A stretch of DNA of 64,000 nucleotides. Source: Erodium maritimum. Taxonomy: Eukaryota; Streptophyta; Magnoliopsida; Geraniales; Geraniaceae. The notes under the pieces were generated by a model that saw only the letters and a program-made list of their open reading frames with translations, was not told the DNA's origin and ran no database searches. The translations under genes and the position numbers were made by a program. Positions within the stretch are counted from its first letter, which is position 1, and every line of letters begins with the position of its first letter. Positions 36,492-46,974 of the stretch are shown here, in pieces. Location of the stretch: the NCBI GenBank assembly GCA_963921825.1, contig OY997594.1, forward strand, positions 15,629,001 to 15,693,000, given 5' to 3'.

Positions 36492-39321
36492 TGTAAAACC
36501 CAACTTATTTTAAAAGGGTATTATTTTGAAATTTGAAACGATGGGGTAGGAATTTGCAACAAGTGTTTTTGAAAAGAAAAATAAAAAAAAAGGGAAAAGA
36601 AGAAAAATTGGACTGAGTTAGAGATTGGGCCAGCTTGGGCCCAATAATATACGTGCGCGCCGGCCCACGAAGCACGAGCCCACGCCCAACCCTAGCGTTC
36701 GCGATCCTTCGCCTTCTACCTCGCGTGCACGCATACCGAGGCTCTCTTCTCTCTCGCCATCGCCGAAGATTCAGAGCTTTCCAAACCTCGCCGGAGCTCC
36801 TGCATTACCTCCCGACCTTCCTCCTCCACCCAACTCCCTCTACCGCCTCAACTCGTACCAGAAACACCCCCTTCTCCCTTCTTCTTCCTCGTTTCGCCAT
36901 CGGAACCAACACGAGCTCGCTGGAGAACGTTCGAGGTTCCCGAGCTTGACCTCGCACATTTCGTGCTTCCCTCGCCTTCATCCTTCTTCCCCGACCTCGC
37001 CTCGCTTGAAATCGTGTCACCCCGAGCTCGATTCGAGCGATTTTGACCGGAGCTATCGACGGCGAGCTCGGCCCTCGTCAGATCTGAACGGGAGCGGAGT
37101 TGCGTCGTGTTCCAGCCAGCGCCGCCGTAGCCCCGACCTCGCCAAGCCCCTGACGCCCTCTCCGCCTCCTTCTTTCCCCTTTTTCGCGCGTTCTGATGCC
37201 GTGGACGACGGCCAGAGCAGCTCTGGCTCGCCGGAGCTGAACGAGCTCAGAGACGAGGCTGGACGGGCCTTGGGCCAGGTTGAGAGTTGGGCCGGATGGT
37301 CTTGGGCCAACGGTCGAGGGTTTGGGCCAAGCCTAGAGCTGGACATGTTCTAGACTCAGGCTTGGACCGGGACCGGTCGGGTCTGGAGCCGGGTCCGGGT
37401 CGGATCTGGGACCGGCCGGGTCAGGTTTCCGGACTGGGTCGGATCCGGGTCGGATTCGGGTTTGGTTCGCGGATCCGGGTCGGATTCGGGTTTGGTTCGC
37501 GGATCCGGGTCGCACAAAATTTAATAATTAATTAATTTAATTTAATTATTTAACTTAAAATGGGTAATTAAAGGACTGTTTGGACAAATCCGAGGACTTT
37601 GGACATACCAGAACTGATTGGACTTTTTTACTTGTTAAAAACCCAGACTTGGACTTCGCCGAGAGCTTGGACTTCGCCCGAGAAGACCGGAGTTAGGCCC
37701 GGACGTCAGCAGCTATGAGACGTAGCTGTTGTGATCATCTTGAGGTAGGGAAAGTAATAAACTCCTCGTTTAAAATAACGCTTTAGTATGCCTATAGGTC
37801 AATAATAACTGGAAAGGTCCTAGATGGCATATAGGATGTGATTCACTAGAATAATCGTTTTTCAATTACAATAATAATCGGACGTGTCTAGTATGCATGT
37901 AGGATGTGTTTCACTAGTTTAAATCGCTTCCAATACTTGTGAAATTGTCGTGCTGGTAGAATGGCCGTGATGAGCCTTAGGATTGTTTGTGATTGCCTCA
38001 CATGACCGTGCTTGCCTAGTTTTTAGGTTAAGATAAGAGTCTAACTAAACTAGACAATTTGTGATGCTTGAGATATGAATTGTTGAATGAATGCTTGAAT
38101 GAATGTTTGAGTGTAATTGATTGTGCCAAGTGGTATGATCGGGTGGGTGATAGACCGATGGAGTGTGGTTGGTAAGTATGTCGGTGAGTGTAACTGTTTG
38201 TATGAATTCTTCGTGATGTGTTGTGGTAAGATTGTGGATTGCTGAACCTTGGCTGTTCTATGACTGTTTAGTATGTTACGCTTTTGTGTGTGATTTACGA
38301 GGAGTTGTGATCCGGTATGGTACCTACACCGAGGGGGTAATCCGGTGTAGGGTAGTATCATAGCTGAGAGATTGTTTACCCTACGGGGATGGTTACTTGT
38401 GATCCGGTATGGTACCTACACCGAGGGGGTAAGCCGGTGTGGAGTAGTATCATAGCCGAGAGATTGTTTACCTTACGGGGATAGTTACTTGTGATCTGGT
38501 ATGGTACCTACACTGAGGGGATAATCCGGTGTGGGGTAGTATCATAGCCGAGAGTTTGTTTACCCTACGGGGATGGTTATGGTTACTTGTTGCTTCACCC
38601 CGAGTGTATGCGTACTGCGGGAGCATTTCGGAAGATTATCCTGTTTCACCCCGATGATCTATGGTCCTTTGGGGACATTTTCGAGAATCCCGACGATATG
38701 TTTCCCTTCAGGGAGGTTTCCGGTAGCCTCGACGTATGTGTCTCCTCTGGACCGAGGGGAAATCCGACATGACACAAGTACTATTGTGGATCGGAGTATT
38801 GTGGTTTAAGTTATTGGCATGATATTTAAATACTCTCGTTCTAGTAGTTTTATCAAAGATTACATCGCCTTTCCTTAATCTTCTTGAATTACTGTTTTCC
38901 CTTAAGCGTTGAATGTTATTATTGTTCTCTTTACCATCGCATCTTGTTGGTAAATCGTGTTATCTGTACATTGTGACTAATTGTGTTAATTCAGTTTTAT
39001 TACCAAATTGGAGGTTGCTTTTATTTATTATTTTCCCTACTGAGCGTAAGCTCACCCCTGTTTGTTTTATTTACTGCTTTTATAGGCTTGCTTGGTGAGT
39101 AGTGGACTCGAGGCTCGGGAGCTTCTAGAGAGTCCGGGTGTTATTGTTGTTAGAGACGTACCTTCAACTTTGTTCAAACTATGTCTTATTTGTTAAGTTT
39201 TGAATTTGTTTATGAGGATTTCTTGGAGTTTTACGTTCTAAAGTTTTATCTAATTGTTGTTATTTATCTTTACTCTAACTCACGTCTTGAGTCCGGTCAA
39301 AACCGGATTTGGGGCGTGACA
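36492..39321 (+). repeat. solo gypsy LTR (2,830 bp) with GTCCT duplication
   Basis: It starts TGTAAAACCCAAC and ends GGATTTGGGGCGTGACA, with GTCCT directly on both sides (36487-36491 and 39322-39326). The right 1.6 kb resembles the solo LTR at 32498-35592. The left part (36600-37510) is GC-rich and different, with a 242-codon chance frame and a repeated CGGGTCGGATTCGGGTTTGG unit at 37439-37510. It splits the Ulp1-like gene a second time. Confidence 0.94.
38290..38600 (+). repeat. three direct repeats of about 80-100 bp in the solo LTR
   Basis: A block with CCGGTATGGTACCTACACC, a CCGGTGTGG[A/G]GTAGTATCATAG phrase and GTTTACCCTACGGGGAT occurs three times (about 38300-38398, 38399-38485 and 38486-38575). 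Confidence 0.88.
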
Positions 39322-39462
39322 GTCCTGATCTTCAACCTTCGGACACCATCCCAATTGAAACCACAAGCTCTTTCTTGTTCTTCTTTGCAGGTGGAATTGC
39401 AACATCTTCACCCTTTCCCAGCCCCCTCTTCTTCACATGGACGATAGCAAGTTCTATCGATG

Positions 39463-39765
39463 AAGCCTCTCCTACATTATCTTCAGCAGTGGGAGGTGGT
39501 GGAGTTGATGAACCTTGTCCTACATTATCTTCAGCATTGGAAGGGGGTGGAGTTGATGAACCTTGTCCTACATTATCTTCAGCATTGGGAGGTGGTGAAG
39601 TTTATGAACCTTGTCCTACATTATCTTCAACATTGGAAGGGGCTGGAGTTGATGACCATTGTCCTACATTATCTTCAGCATTGGGAGGTGGTGGAGTTGA
39701 TGAATCTTGTCCTACATTATCTTCAGCATTGGGAGGGGCTGGACTTGATGAACCTTGTCCTACGT
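39463..39765 (-). repeat. 60-bp coding repeat in the Ulp1-like gene
   Basis: On the minus strand the protein repeat NAEDNVGQGSSTPPP (with S/N and A/P variants) occurs about six times at a period near 60 bases. The open plus-strand frames over it are shadows. One unit has a stop (GS*T), so the tract is decayed. Confidence 0.88.
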
Positions 39766-40059
39766 CTTTTGTTGTTTGACTACGAGTGACTACCGCTGAT
39801 GAAACCTATCCTGTTGGATTGGGAGGAACTTTAATCTTGACAGTGAGTTTTTTAGTTTTCCTTGTACACATAAATTTCAGAAAAATCAAATGAATAATCA
39901 TCACAAAGACCAAGATAAAATACAGTGTTTAAATTATTCAAAACCTTCTACCTGGAATCATATCCTTCAGAAGCATTGAATCATTATTCTCATTAATCTT
40001 CACCATTTTCTGAAAACAAACACATTTATACACAAAAAGTGACCAATCAAAACTTAAGG

Positions 40060-40540
40060 GTGACTGATAAATTACATGAACAAAGGTGATAAACTGTGCA
40101 TACAGAGTTGATAAAATACATAGATGACAGAACAATCATTCATACACAAAAGGTAAAAGCAATCAACTTAAAATTCTTGATAAATTACATGCATGCAGGT
40201 GATAACAAGTGAAGACACAGTTGATAAAACACATATATGACAGAACAATCATTTATACACAAAGTGAGCATCATACTTAAAAAAGTTCCTGATAAATTAC
40301 ATCCACTCTGTTGATAAAAAGTCCAGACATAGTTGATAGAACACATATGGCAGAACACGCAATTCTACATAGTGTCAAACAACTAACACTGAACATGCAG
40401 ATGATAAATCACGACATGCAATTGATAAAAAGGACGTCCAATGTTGATAACATACATTTAACTACCTGTAAGCAACCAAAGCCTATGTGTAATTTATAGA
40501 TCACATAATATACTTGATAAAAATCAAGGAAAGTTGACAA
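40060..40540 (+). repeat. TGATAAA cluster near the right end of the MULE
   Basis: A dense series of TTGATAAA or GTGATAAA words, often followed by ACATA or AACAC, on the plus strand. Lies upstream of the Ulp1-like start codon at 40006. Confidence 0.85.
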
Positions 40541-41109
40541 ACACAGAAAAACAGATCACAACCAAAGAAACATTCACTCAAACATGCATCAAACACTAAA
40601 AACAGAGTCGCATGCAACTTCAAATAGGTTCTTCCTCCGTAAATCGCACAAAGAAACGTTCAGAAGCAACTAAATCAAGTATCGAGCACAAAAATTAGGT
40701 CAAAATTGACTGTTCGTAACAAAAAAATCCCTAAAATCAGTAACACTCACAGCAGAAAAAATAAGCTTAAAATTAAAGTAATCGGAGCAAAAACCTTCAG
40801 TAGACCACGAAATATGCTTCGATTTCACACGATTTGCTTCAAACTTCAACTACGCGCAACAAATCTGAAGAACACATGCAGAGAGAAGAGAAGGAGCGAA
40901 GAAGACGAAGCGAGAGAGAACGTGAGAGAATCGGTTGCATGAGCCGGTTCTTCTTCAGCGTGTGTGAGAAGAGTATATATGAAATTACACCTAAACCCTC
41001 ACCAACACAACAATATTACAAAATGCCACCGAAAGTGCTGTTTTTTTTTCAACAATTGAGTCAACAAGTCAACTGTTCAACTTTGCATCTAAGCCATCCA
41101 TTCTTGAGA

Positions 41110-41174
41110 TGGATGACTCAGATTGGTTCTCACAGTTCCTATCTTAAGAGGTGGTTCTCACCAGATTTCTCCTC
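41110..41174 (-). repeat. MULE right terminal inverted repeat
   Basis: Reverse complement of the left end with about 15 differences. Followed by the 10-base duplication TAGTATGAGA at 41175-41184. Confidence 0.88.
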
Positions 41175-41815
41175 TAGTATGAGATATCAAATCAAACATT
41201 CATATGTTTGGTTTGCATTCTTTTTGCTCTAAACAGATATTTATATCCAATATTAGATTGTTTTTCCTATTTTGATAGCTTACTTTTCTAGGTTATTTTG
41301 GTTTTAGCATTTTCGTAATGAAGATAAATTGATTATCATTCCTCGAACAAGTACTATAGTGTATTGATATATAAATATTCATGCTTCTTTTTTGATGTGT
41401 TCTATTGTTTTTTATCCTTATTTTTAATTCACTGATCATTGATAAATGGAATTTGCATGTTTTGTTTTGTTAACGATAGTTTTTCAGCGAAATAAACATC
41501 CATAGAGTTGTTAGAATGTTCAACCATCAAGAAATTTTTTCTTCTATTTGGATGAAAAATGCTTTTTTGAATTTTTTTATTGAATAAATATCAAAATTAG
41601 ACTTAACTAGTATTAAATTTTAATTTCAAGATTAAAAGTATAATATTTTTCGCTTGATTAAGTTTGATCAAATAATAACATATCTTTAACTTTATAGGGT
41701 CTTTTTCACCCGATGCCTTAAACGGCTTCTTATTTATTTTACGGGGCCTTTTCTAATTGGTGGCCTTAAGCAGTTGCTTAACTCGCTTAAAGTTTAAGCC
41801 GGCCCTGAGTTGCAC

Positions 41816-43024
41816 ATTTTGTATTTTTTTTAATCAGTTATTAAACTTGGGCATCGCATATGTGGGTAAAGTGTTGTACTCTACCAATGGATATTATCCG
41901 TGGCCTAGGTGGAAACACAAGGCAACAGATTGAATCTATGGTCTAGGTGGAAAAATTAGGCTACAAATTCTATCCATGGCCCAGGTGGAAAAGCTAGGTC
42001 ACAAATTCTATCCGTGGCCCATGTGGTAAACTTCACCAACCGATCGTATGCGTGGCCCAAGTACTTGGGCTACACAACTTCGGTCACGGATCTTGACCGA
42101 TGTATGTATCCGTTGGCCAAGTATTTGACTGACAAATACCTATTCTTAGGCTATGTATTATATCTGTTGCCCAAGACTGTTTCAATAATAATTACAGATA
42201 TTGAATATAAAAATCAAATAAGGTACGAGCATCACATAATCTAATCTATACTCCTACCCATTAAGCGTCTGTAGGGATAAGTTTTGATACGATATACACT
42301 CTCGCCTATAACCTAACTTGTGCAAACTCATTTAGAACCGAGTATGTGTATGTATCATGTTGTGCCACATAAAATACCAAATCTAACACGTGTTGAAAAC
42401 ATATCTATATAATCCGCCATCTCATTACATAAACATAAGACAAAAAAATAATTCTACCGTACTTGTTTTTGACGTATAGAGCAACAAAGTTCAACGGAAC
42501 CGATGGTTCAACTTCAACCCATGTGCAACATGGATTGTCTACCAAGCTTTCGACTAAACCCGCACGACCAAGTGCAACAATCATCAGTATAATACTCACC
42601 CGTGTCAATCAAGTTTCAAATATTGCGCATTAATAACGTTAACCCTTACGTCACAAGCTTGTCTTATTCTTCGAGATATTTGAATTTTTGTTGTTGCTAG
42701 GTAGAAAATATCAGCTCGTGTGGAAAATTTAAGAAGGTTCGGGTTTCTTATTCCGGAAAGTCAAAAACAACGGCCCCCAAAATCTGACCGAAGCCGCACG
42801 TGTGGGCCCGTTCAAAAATATGGAAAATTCAACACACGTAACAGCGTTTGTATGGTACCAGAGGCGTATCTTTCCGACCACACAAATAATGACTCTTTTT
42901 GTCGCTCGGTCAACCAAACAACATGTATATAATTTAGGCATGTATGTGTTGTGCAGCTGAGACCACCTGCAACAAGAAGGAAAGAAAGTAGAAAGAAAGA
43001 GAAAGAGTGAAGAAGAAGAAGAAG
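41816..43024. promoter_or_regulatory. upstream region of the IST1-like gene
   Basis: No gene is supported in 41816-42900. A string of [C/A]CCGTGGCC or CCATGGCC-like phrases repeats at 41895-42060 (GTGGCCTAGGTGG, ATGGCCCAGGTGG). A TATA box (TATATAA) at 42926-42932 stands about 95 bases before the ATG at 43025, followed by a purine-rich leader of GAAAG and GAAGAA units. Confidence 0.6.
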
Positions 43025-44342
43025 ATGGGTCGGAAAATGGATGTTTTGTTGAGAAGAGGCTTTAGAGCCTCCAAGTTCAAGACTGTTGCTAAGCAAGCCA
43101 CCTCTAGGATTGCCACCCTCAAGAACCAGCACCAAGTCCGCTCCGCCAACGCCCGATTTGATGTCATTCAACTCTTGAAACTGGGTTTTCAGGATCGAGC
43201 TCTCTTGCGGGTAAGTTTACAGTCTCATAGTATTTTGACGCCTCCACCTATCAGCATCAGCTTAAGTTTTCTTATAATCTCGTTTGGTATGCACAGGTTG
43301 AGTATGTGATAAAGGAGCAGAACATGTTGGATGTGTTTGTTATGATAGAAGGTTTTATCCATCTATTGACGGAAGAGCTTGCCCTTCTCCAAGACAACAA
43401 GTAAGTAGAGTTTTTTATATATATCTTTGATCTTCTTTTTCTTTTATAGATTTAGTTATACTGATATGATTATGGTGATTCAGGGAATGTCCTGAGGAAC
43501 TTGAGGAGGCGGTGTCGAGCCTGATCTTTGCGGCAACGCGGTGCGGGGAGTTCCCGGAGCTTAAACATATGCGGGAGATTTTCACCTCAGGATTCGGTAA
43601 AGATTTTGTGGCTCGTGCTGCACATTTGCACAACAACTGCAAAGTCAATTTCAAGGTATGTACTGTTAGAATATGACTATTAGTTTAAGCTTTTACTTGA
43701 GTTGATTCTTTAATATAGTATTAGAGTTTGGTACTCAAGGACTCTTGAGTTGATCAATTTTGTTACAATTTCTGGAAACCCAATCCTGACAGTTTGTTGA
43801 TGTTTTTACAGATGATTCAAAGGCTGTTAGCAAGACAACCATCCTCGGAACACAGGTTGAAAGTGCTCAAGGAAATTGCTTCTGAGAACGGCATAACTCT
43901 CCGCTTAACAGACAACTTGGCAACCGAGATCAACAACTTGGACGAAGAGAAGCTCTTCGAATCAACACCTGAGGTCTCCATAGCTGACACTGATGCACAA
44001 CTGGTCTCATACGAATCAACTCCAGAAGATATCATCAACTCGAAGACCTATGATGGATCGAGCTCCAACGACATGGACAACTCAACCTCGGAAGCGGAAG
44101 TGGAAATAAAACTATCGTTCTCAAGCAATGATGATTCAGACAAAATGGAACTGAATGTACCGATCCAGAGTGATGATGAAGCCACAGAGATTCAGGAGAT
44201 TACGAACTCGAAAGGTGAAGAGGAGTCCATGGGACATCTTAGGTTCGAAAGCTCTCGGTCATTCACGGATTTCGGACAAGAGCATTCAGGCATGGACAGG
44301 AAGCTGATGTCGGTGAGGACAATTCCGCTACTTAGAAGCTAA
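43025..44342 (+). CDS. ISTL: IST1-like protein (ESCRT-III associated)
   Basis: Four exons (43025-43210, 43297-43400, 43484-43655, 43812-44342) join in frame through GT-AG introns to give about 330 residues. The N-terminal half is the IST1 (Regulator of Vps4) domain: FRASKFKTVAKQATSRI, a basic RSANARFDVIQLL segment, IKEQNMLDVFVMIEGF, CPEELEEAVSSLIFAATRC and ELKHMREIFTSGFGKDF. The C-terminal half is acidic and serine-rich with no further domain. IST1 proteins bind the ESCRT-III factor CHMP1 and the ATPase Vps4/SKD1 at endosomes and act in multivesicular body sorting. The start follows a TATA box and leader and gives the conserved M-DVLLRRGF opening. The length suits the smaller plant ISTL members. 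All splice sites are canonical and the gene looks intact. Confidence 0.94.
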
Positions 44343-45288
44343 ATGAAACTTTTTGTTTGTTGGTTTGTATGGTTGAGACTTTTTTTGTTGTATGAACAAA
44401 AACGAACTTCTTTTAATTTTGCCCCCACATTGTATCAATAAGTGAAATAATTTCCATTGTATATGAGATTTTTTGCATGTATAAACATTTGGTCACATAA
44501 GTTTCGGGGTTTTTTATTTTTTGAAACCGGCAAAGAAGAAGTTGCATTAATCATGTCAAGTAATATTTTGGACCCGTAAAACAATCTTTTTTCTTTCTTA
44601 AACAACCAAAAATAATTCCAACGTTTTACCAGCAGAATAAACAAAGTACTACATAGGAAGAAGAAACAAAAATTCAAAACAAAAACGAACATAAGAAATT
44701 ATAGAGTCTGTGATCCTGAGGTGTTACGCACGAAGGGGATCGATCGACATGTTGTCTTGAATCGTTGGGGTAACCTGATCTGGGCTGTCGTGGAGTGGGA
44801 CACCATCTTACCGTCCCACCATCCATTGTTGTCATCTGATGACAGTCGCGTAGAAAGTGACGATGAAGGAGGAAGACGAAGATCGTACCTAACGTATGCC
44901 CATGGCTCTCCTTATTCCCTAACCCTATACAGATGTCCTTGACTCGTATCATGAGGAGGACGACCTTGACAACACCAGAGATTGGAGGAGCACTTTCAGA
45001 ATGGGTAAAACTAAAATTGGTTAGTCTCTTACACTCTTCTAGTCTCTGAGACTCTTAAAATCCAATAATTTCGATGTTGTAAATTTTGATTGAGTACATT
45101 CAGTTTAACTGTAAATATAAAAGAATTTATGTAATCAATTTCACATTCATTAGGACATTTTAAATTTCCATAACAATATCTAAATCGAGTGTTTATCCAA
45201 TAATATTTATCATTTTTTATTTTTTAATAGAATATCCCTGTTTTCATCTTTAGAGGACGTTTTAACGATCAAAGCTCAGGTTTTCATA
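44343..45288. other. 3' flank of the IST1-like gene, no gene seen
   Basis: AATAAG and AATAAT signals near 44437-44453 suit polyadenylation. A GC-richer patch (44700-45000) with short frames on both strands lacks any recognisable domain. Confidence 0.4.
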
Positions 45289-45301
45289 TGAAACACTTTA
45301 A

Positions 45302-46091
45302 TTTTTTTTAGACGAGTAACTTGAGGAAGTGCATTACTGTCAATCAAAGAATACAAAGTGGGGCCAAAGGTTCCGGGTACCAGAATATTATCCGGATGCA
45401 TCGAAACGGATCCGGCTCTCTTGGACCCATATAACTATTCTACTTTTGATCGTAGACAAACCTGAGGACATCCTCTTATCGGCATTTCAAAAGTTATAAA
45501 AACAGGATGTAAATCCAAACTAAACAGAAAGCAACTAACCAAAAGGTAATTCAATCTAAAAACAGAATCGCGATGAAACAGTGAAATATGCTTTGCTGCT
45601 CTTCGTACTGTCCCGAGACGTCCAATCATCGTCCGCCCCGGGTCTTGGAGGATAGGCCACCACCACTGGCCCTTCCCCCTTTCCTCCCCCCGGATCCCAA
45701 ATCCACTAACTATATTGTTCCAAGACGTTCTTCAATCGGCTCGCGCGGGTGTTCGGTTGAGAAACCATTAGTTCCTGTCAAGTTTGTCTCGAACCCACCC
45801 TTCGGTAATACCACACCACGAACATGGCCATTGAACACTCCACAAAGTTTCCAGTTGCCACTGCTCAAAACCGTAATAGAAGACAAAATTATGGCAACAG
45901 TGACGCGTACCTTGATAAACTAATTGGATCATCCCTAAAGGCTCAAACTACAATCTCTTAGATTCAATGTAGTCTCTTAGACTCGATTTGTAGTCTCTTA
46001 AATTCGATTTAACCGACGTCGGAGGTGGTGGAGAACCCTTGACGACGGCTAAGGATTTGGAGAATAGAGAACTTTTTGCCCTCCGATCTTT
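45302..46091 (-). mobile_element. retroposon copy R3, minus strand
   Basis: The poly-T start on the plus strand (A tail of a minus-strand element) and a 13-base near-exact flank TGAAACA[C/T]TTTAA (45289-45301 and 46092-46104) bound a 790-bp insertion. The first 240 bases share the phrase GGATCC...TTTGATCG...GGCATTTCAAAA with the copy at 50396-50678. The 5' part is GC-rich. Confidence 0.75.
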
Positions 46092-46104
46092 TGAAACATT
46101 TTAA

Positions 46105-46965
46105 GTTTAACCATCGATAAAATGTATATTTATCATACTTTAGGTGTTTCAATCTTGAGTACGTATTTATCAGGTGTATTTATATTTTTTCTTTCATGTA
46201 TAAAAATTTGCATTATTTCTAGACAAAAAAAATAATGTCCATCTTTTTTCTCTCCCCTGCTCTTCGTTCTGTCGTCTCCAGTGAAGAACGACCAAGCCCT
46301 CTCGCAGCTGACATTCGCTGATTTCTGCACTGCTCTTCCCTCCATCTCCTCCGATTTGGTATTTTTGCTTGAATCCTTCTCCGTAGTTGAAATGTGGCTA
46401 TGATTTTGGTAAATTTGAAGTTTTAATACGTGATATTTATGTACTAATCTTCGGTTTATGGATTGGAAATAGTTTGTACATGCTTGTTTCTGGCATTATC
46501 CTCATTGAGTTGGGCTTGTGATAGGCTGTTCACTATACTCATATGGAAAACCCTTATTGATATTGTTCATGGTATTAATTTGATGGTTTACCCTTATATG
46601 TAACTTAAGTTTATTTTTATAAAAAATACGAACCATTCAATTCACTGTTCAATAGAATCCACTTATCTAAAAACAGGTCTGTTGAATCGCAATACTGACC
46701 TTGATTTGAATACCATGATTGGTACTATGTTATATCCTGCAAAATGTCTTCACAAAATGAAATCTTCAACTTATTGTTTTAAGATTGCTGTTTACATAGT
46801 CTGCTTTGCTTTGTTTATAAATTCTTGGTAAAAGATGGGAGTTGATCCTCTGCTGTGCTGTCCAAATAAAAATTTATAGTAAGTTGTGGCGGTTGCATGA
46901 TAACGGTTTCACCGCCTTTTTTTGTGTATTGCTGTATTTACACTTCTGGTTTGAGCAGCTGTGTC
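46105..46965. other. A/T-rich spacer, possible 5' part of the ALG6-like relic
   Basis: 46240-46365 has a leader-like CT-rich stretch followed by intron-like T-rich DNA. I see no ALG6 motif here, so I leave it unassigned. Confidence 0.3.
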
Positions 46966-46974
46966 ACTAGACTC

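Larger units (their letters stand above)
29826..40006 (-). pseudogene. Ulp1-like cysteine protease carried by the MULE, interrupted
   Basis: This minus-strand gene starts near ATG 40006 (MVKINENNDSMLLKDMIPG, donor at 39951). A repeat-bearing exon with a basic AKKNKKE patch (39860-39330) follows. At 36454-35900 lies the N-terminal domain usual for plant MULE-borne ULP genes (MGFSSLFQLQVKELPQALGF, then YNWCSYLIDGLL). A charged linker (32284-31420) comes next. The C48 peptidase is split over small exons: GWSAYLNC (about 30880), HYYLVCIN with the catalytic His and VIDNS with Asp (30270-30200), and IDCGVYCMFHME with the catalytic Cys (29970-29930). ULP proteases remove SUMO. The triad is visible, but two LTRs, a MITE and stops (for example at 31648) disable the gene. 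Confidence 0.85.
25179..41174. mobile_element. Mutator-like element (MULE) carrying Ulp1-like cargo, about 16 kb with insertions
   Basis: Terminal inverted repeats of about 64 bases (25179-25242 and 41110-41174) start GAGG[C/A]GAAATC and share TGAGAACCAC and AGGAACTGTGAGAAC. The 10-base direct repeat TAGTATGAGA flanks both ends (25169-25178 and 41175-41184). A plus-strand transposase relic lies on the left and a minus-strand Ulp1-like gene on the right, so transcription from the two ends converges. This layout matches plant MULEs that carry ULP-like genes (Kaonashi type). Without the two solo LTRs and the MITE, the element was about 9.9 kb. Confidence 0.92.
24513..41807. mobile_element. hAT-type DNA transposon, host of the nested MULE
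   Basis: The left end CAGGCCCAGCC (24513) and right end AAGCCGGCCCTG (41807) form imperfect inverted ends of the CAGGGCCGGC type that is common in plant hAT elements. The 8-base sequence AGTTGCAC lies directly outside both ends (24505-24512 and 41808-41815), the duplication size typical of hAT insertion. Without the nested 16-kb MULE the element would be about 1.3 kb and has no transposase, so it was non-autonomous. GGGGCC(T) patches just inside each end agree with this family. Confidence 0.85.

Noticed and set aside
36625..37353. 242-codon plus-strand ORF as a captured gene
   Set aside because: Low-complexity Ser/Pro/Arg protein in a GC-rich LTR segment with no recognisable domain or intron; kept only as an LTR observation.
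39309..39789. Plus-strand repeat ORFs of 109 and 156 codons
   Set aside because: Shadows of the minus-strand coding repeat of the Ulp1-like gene.
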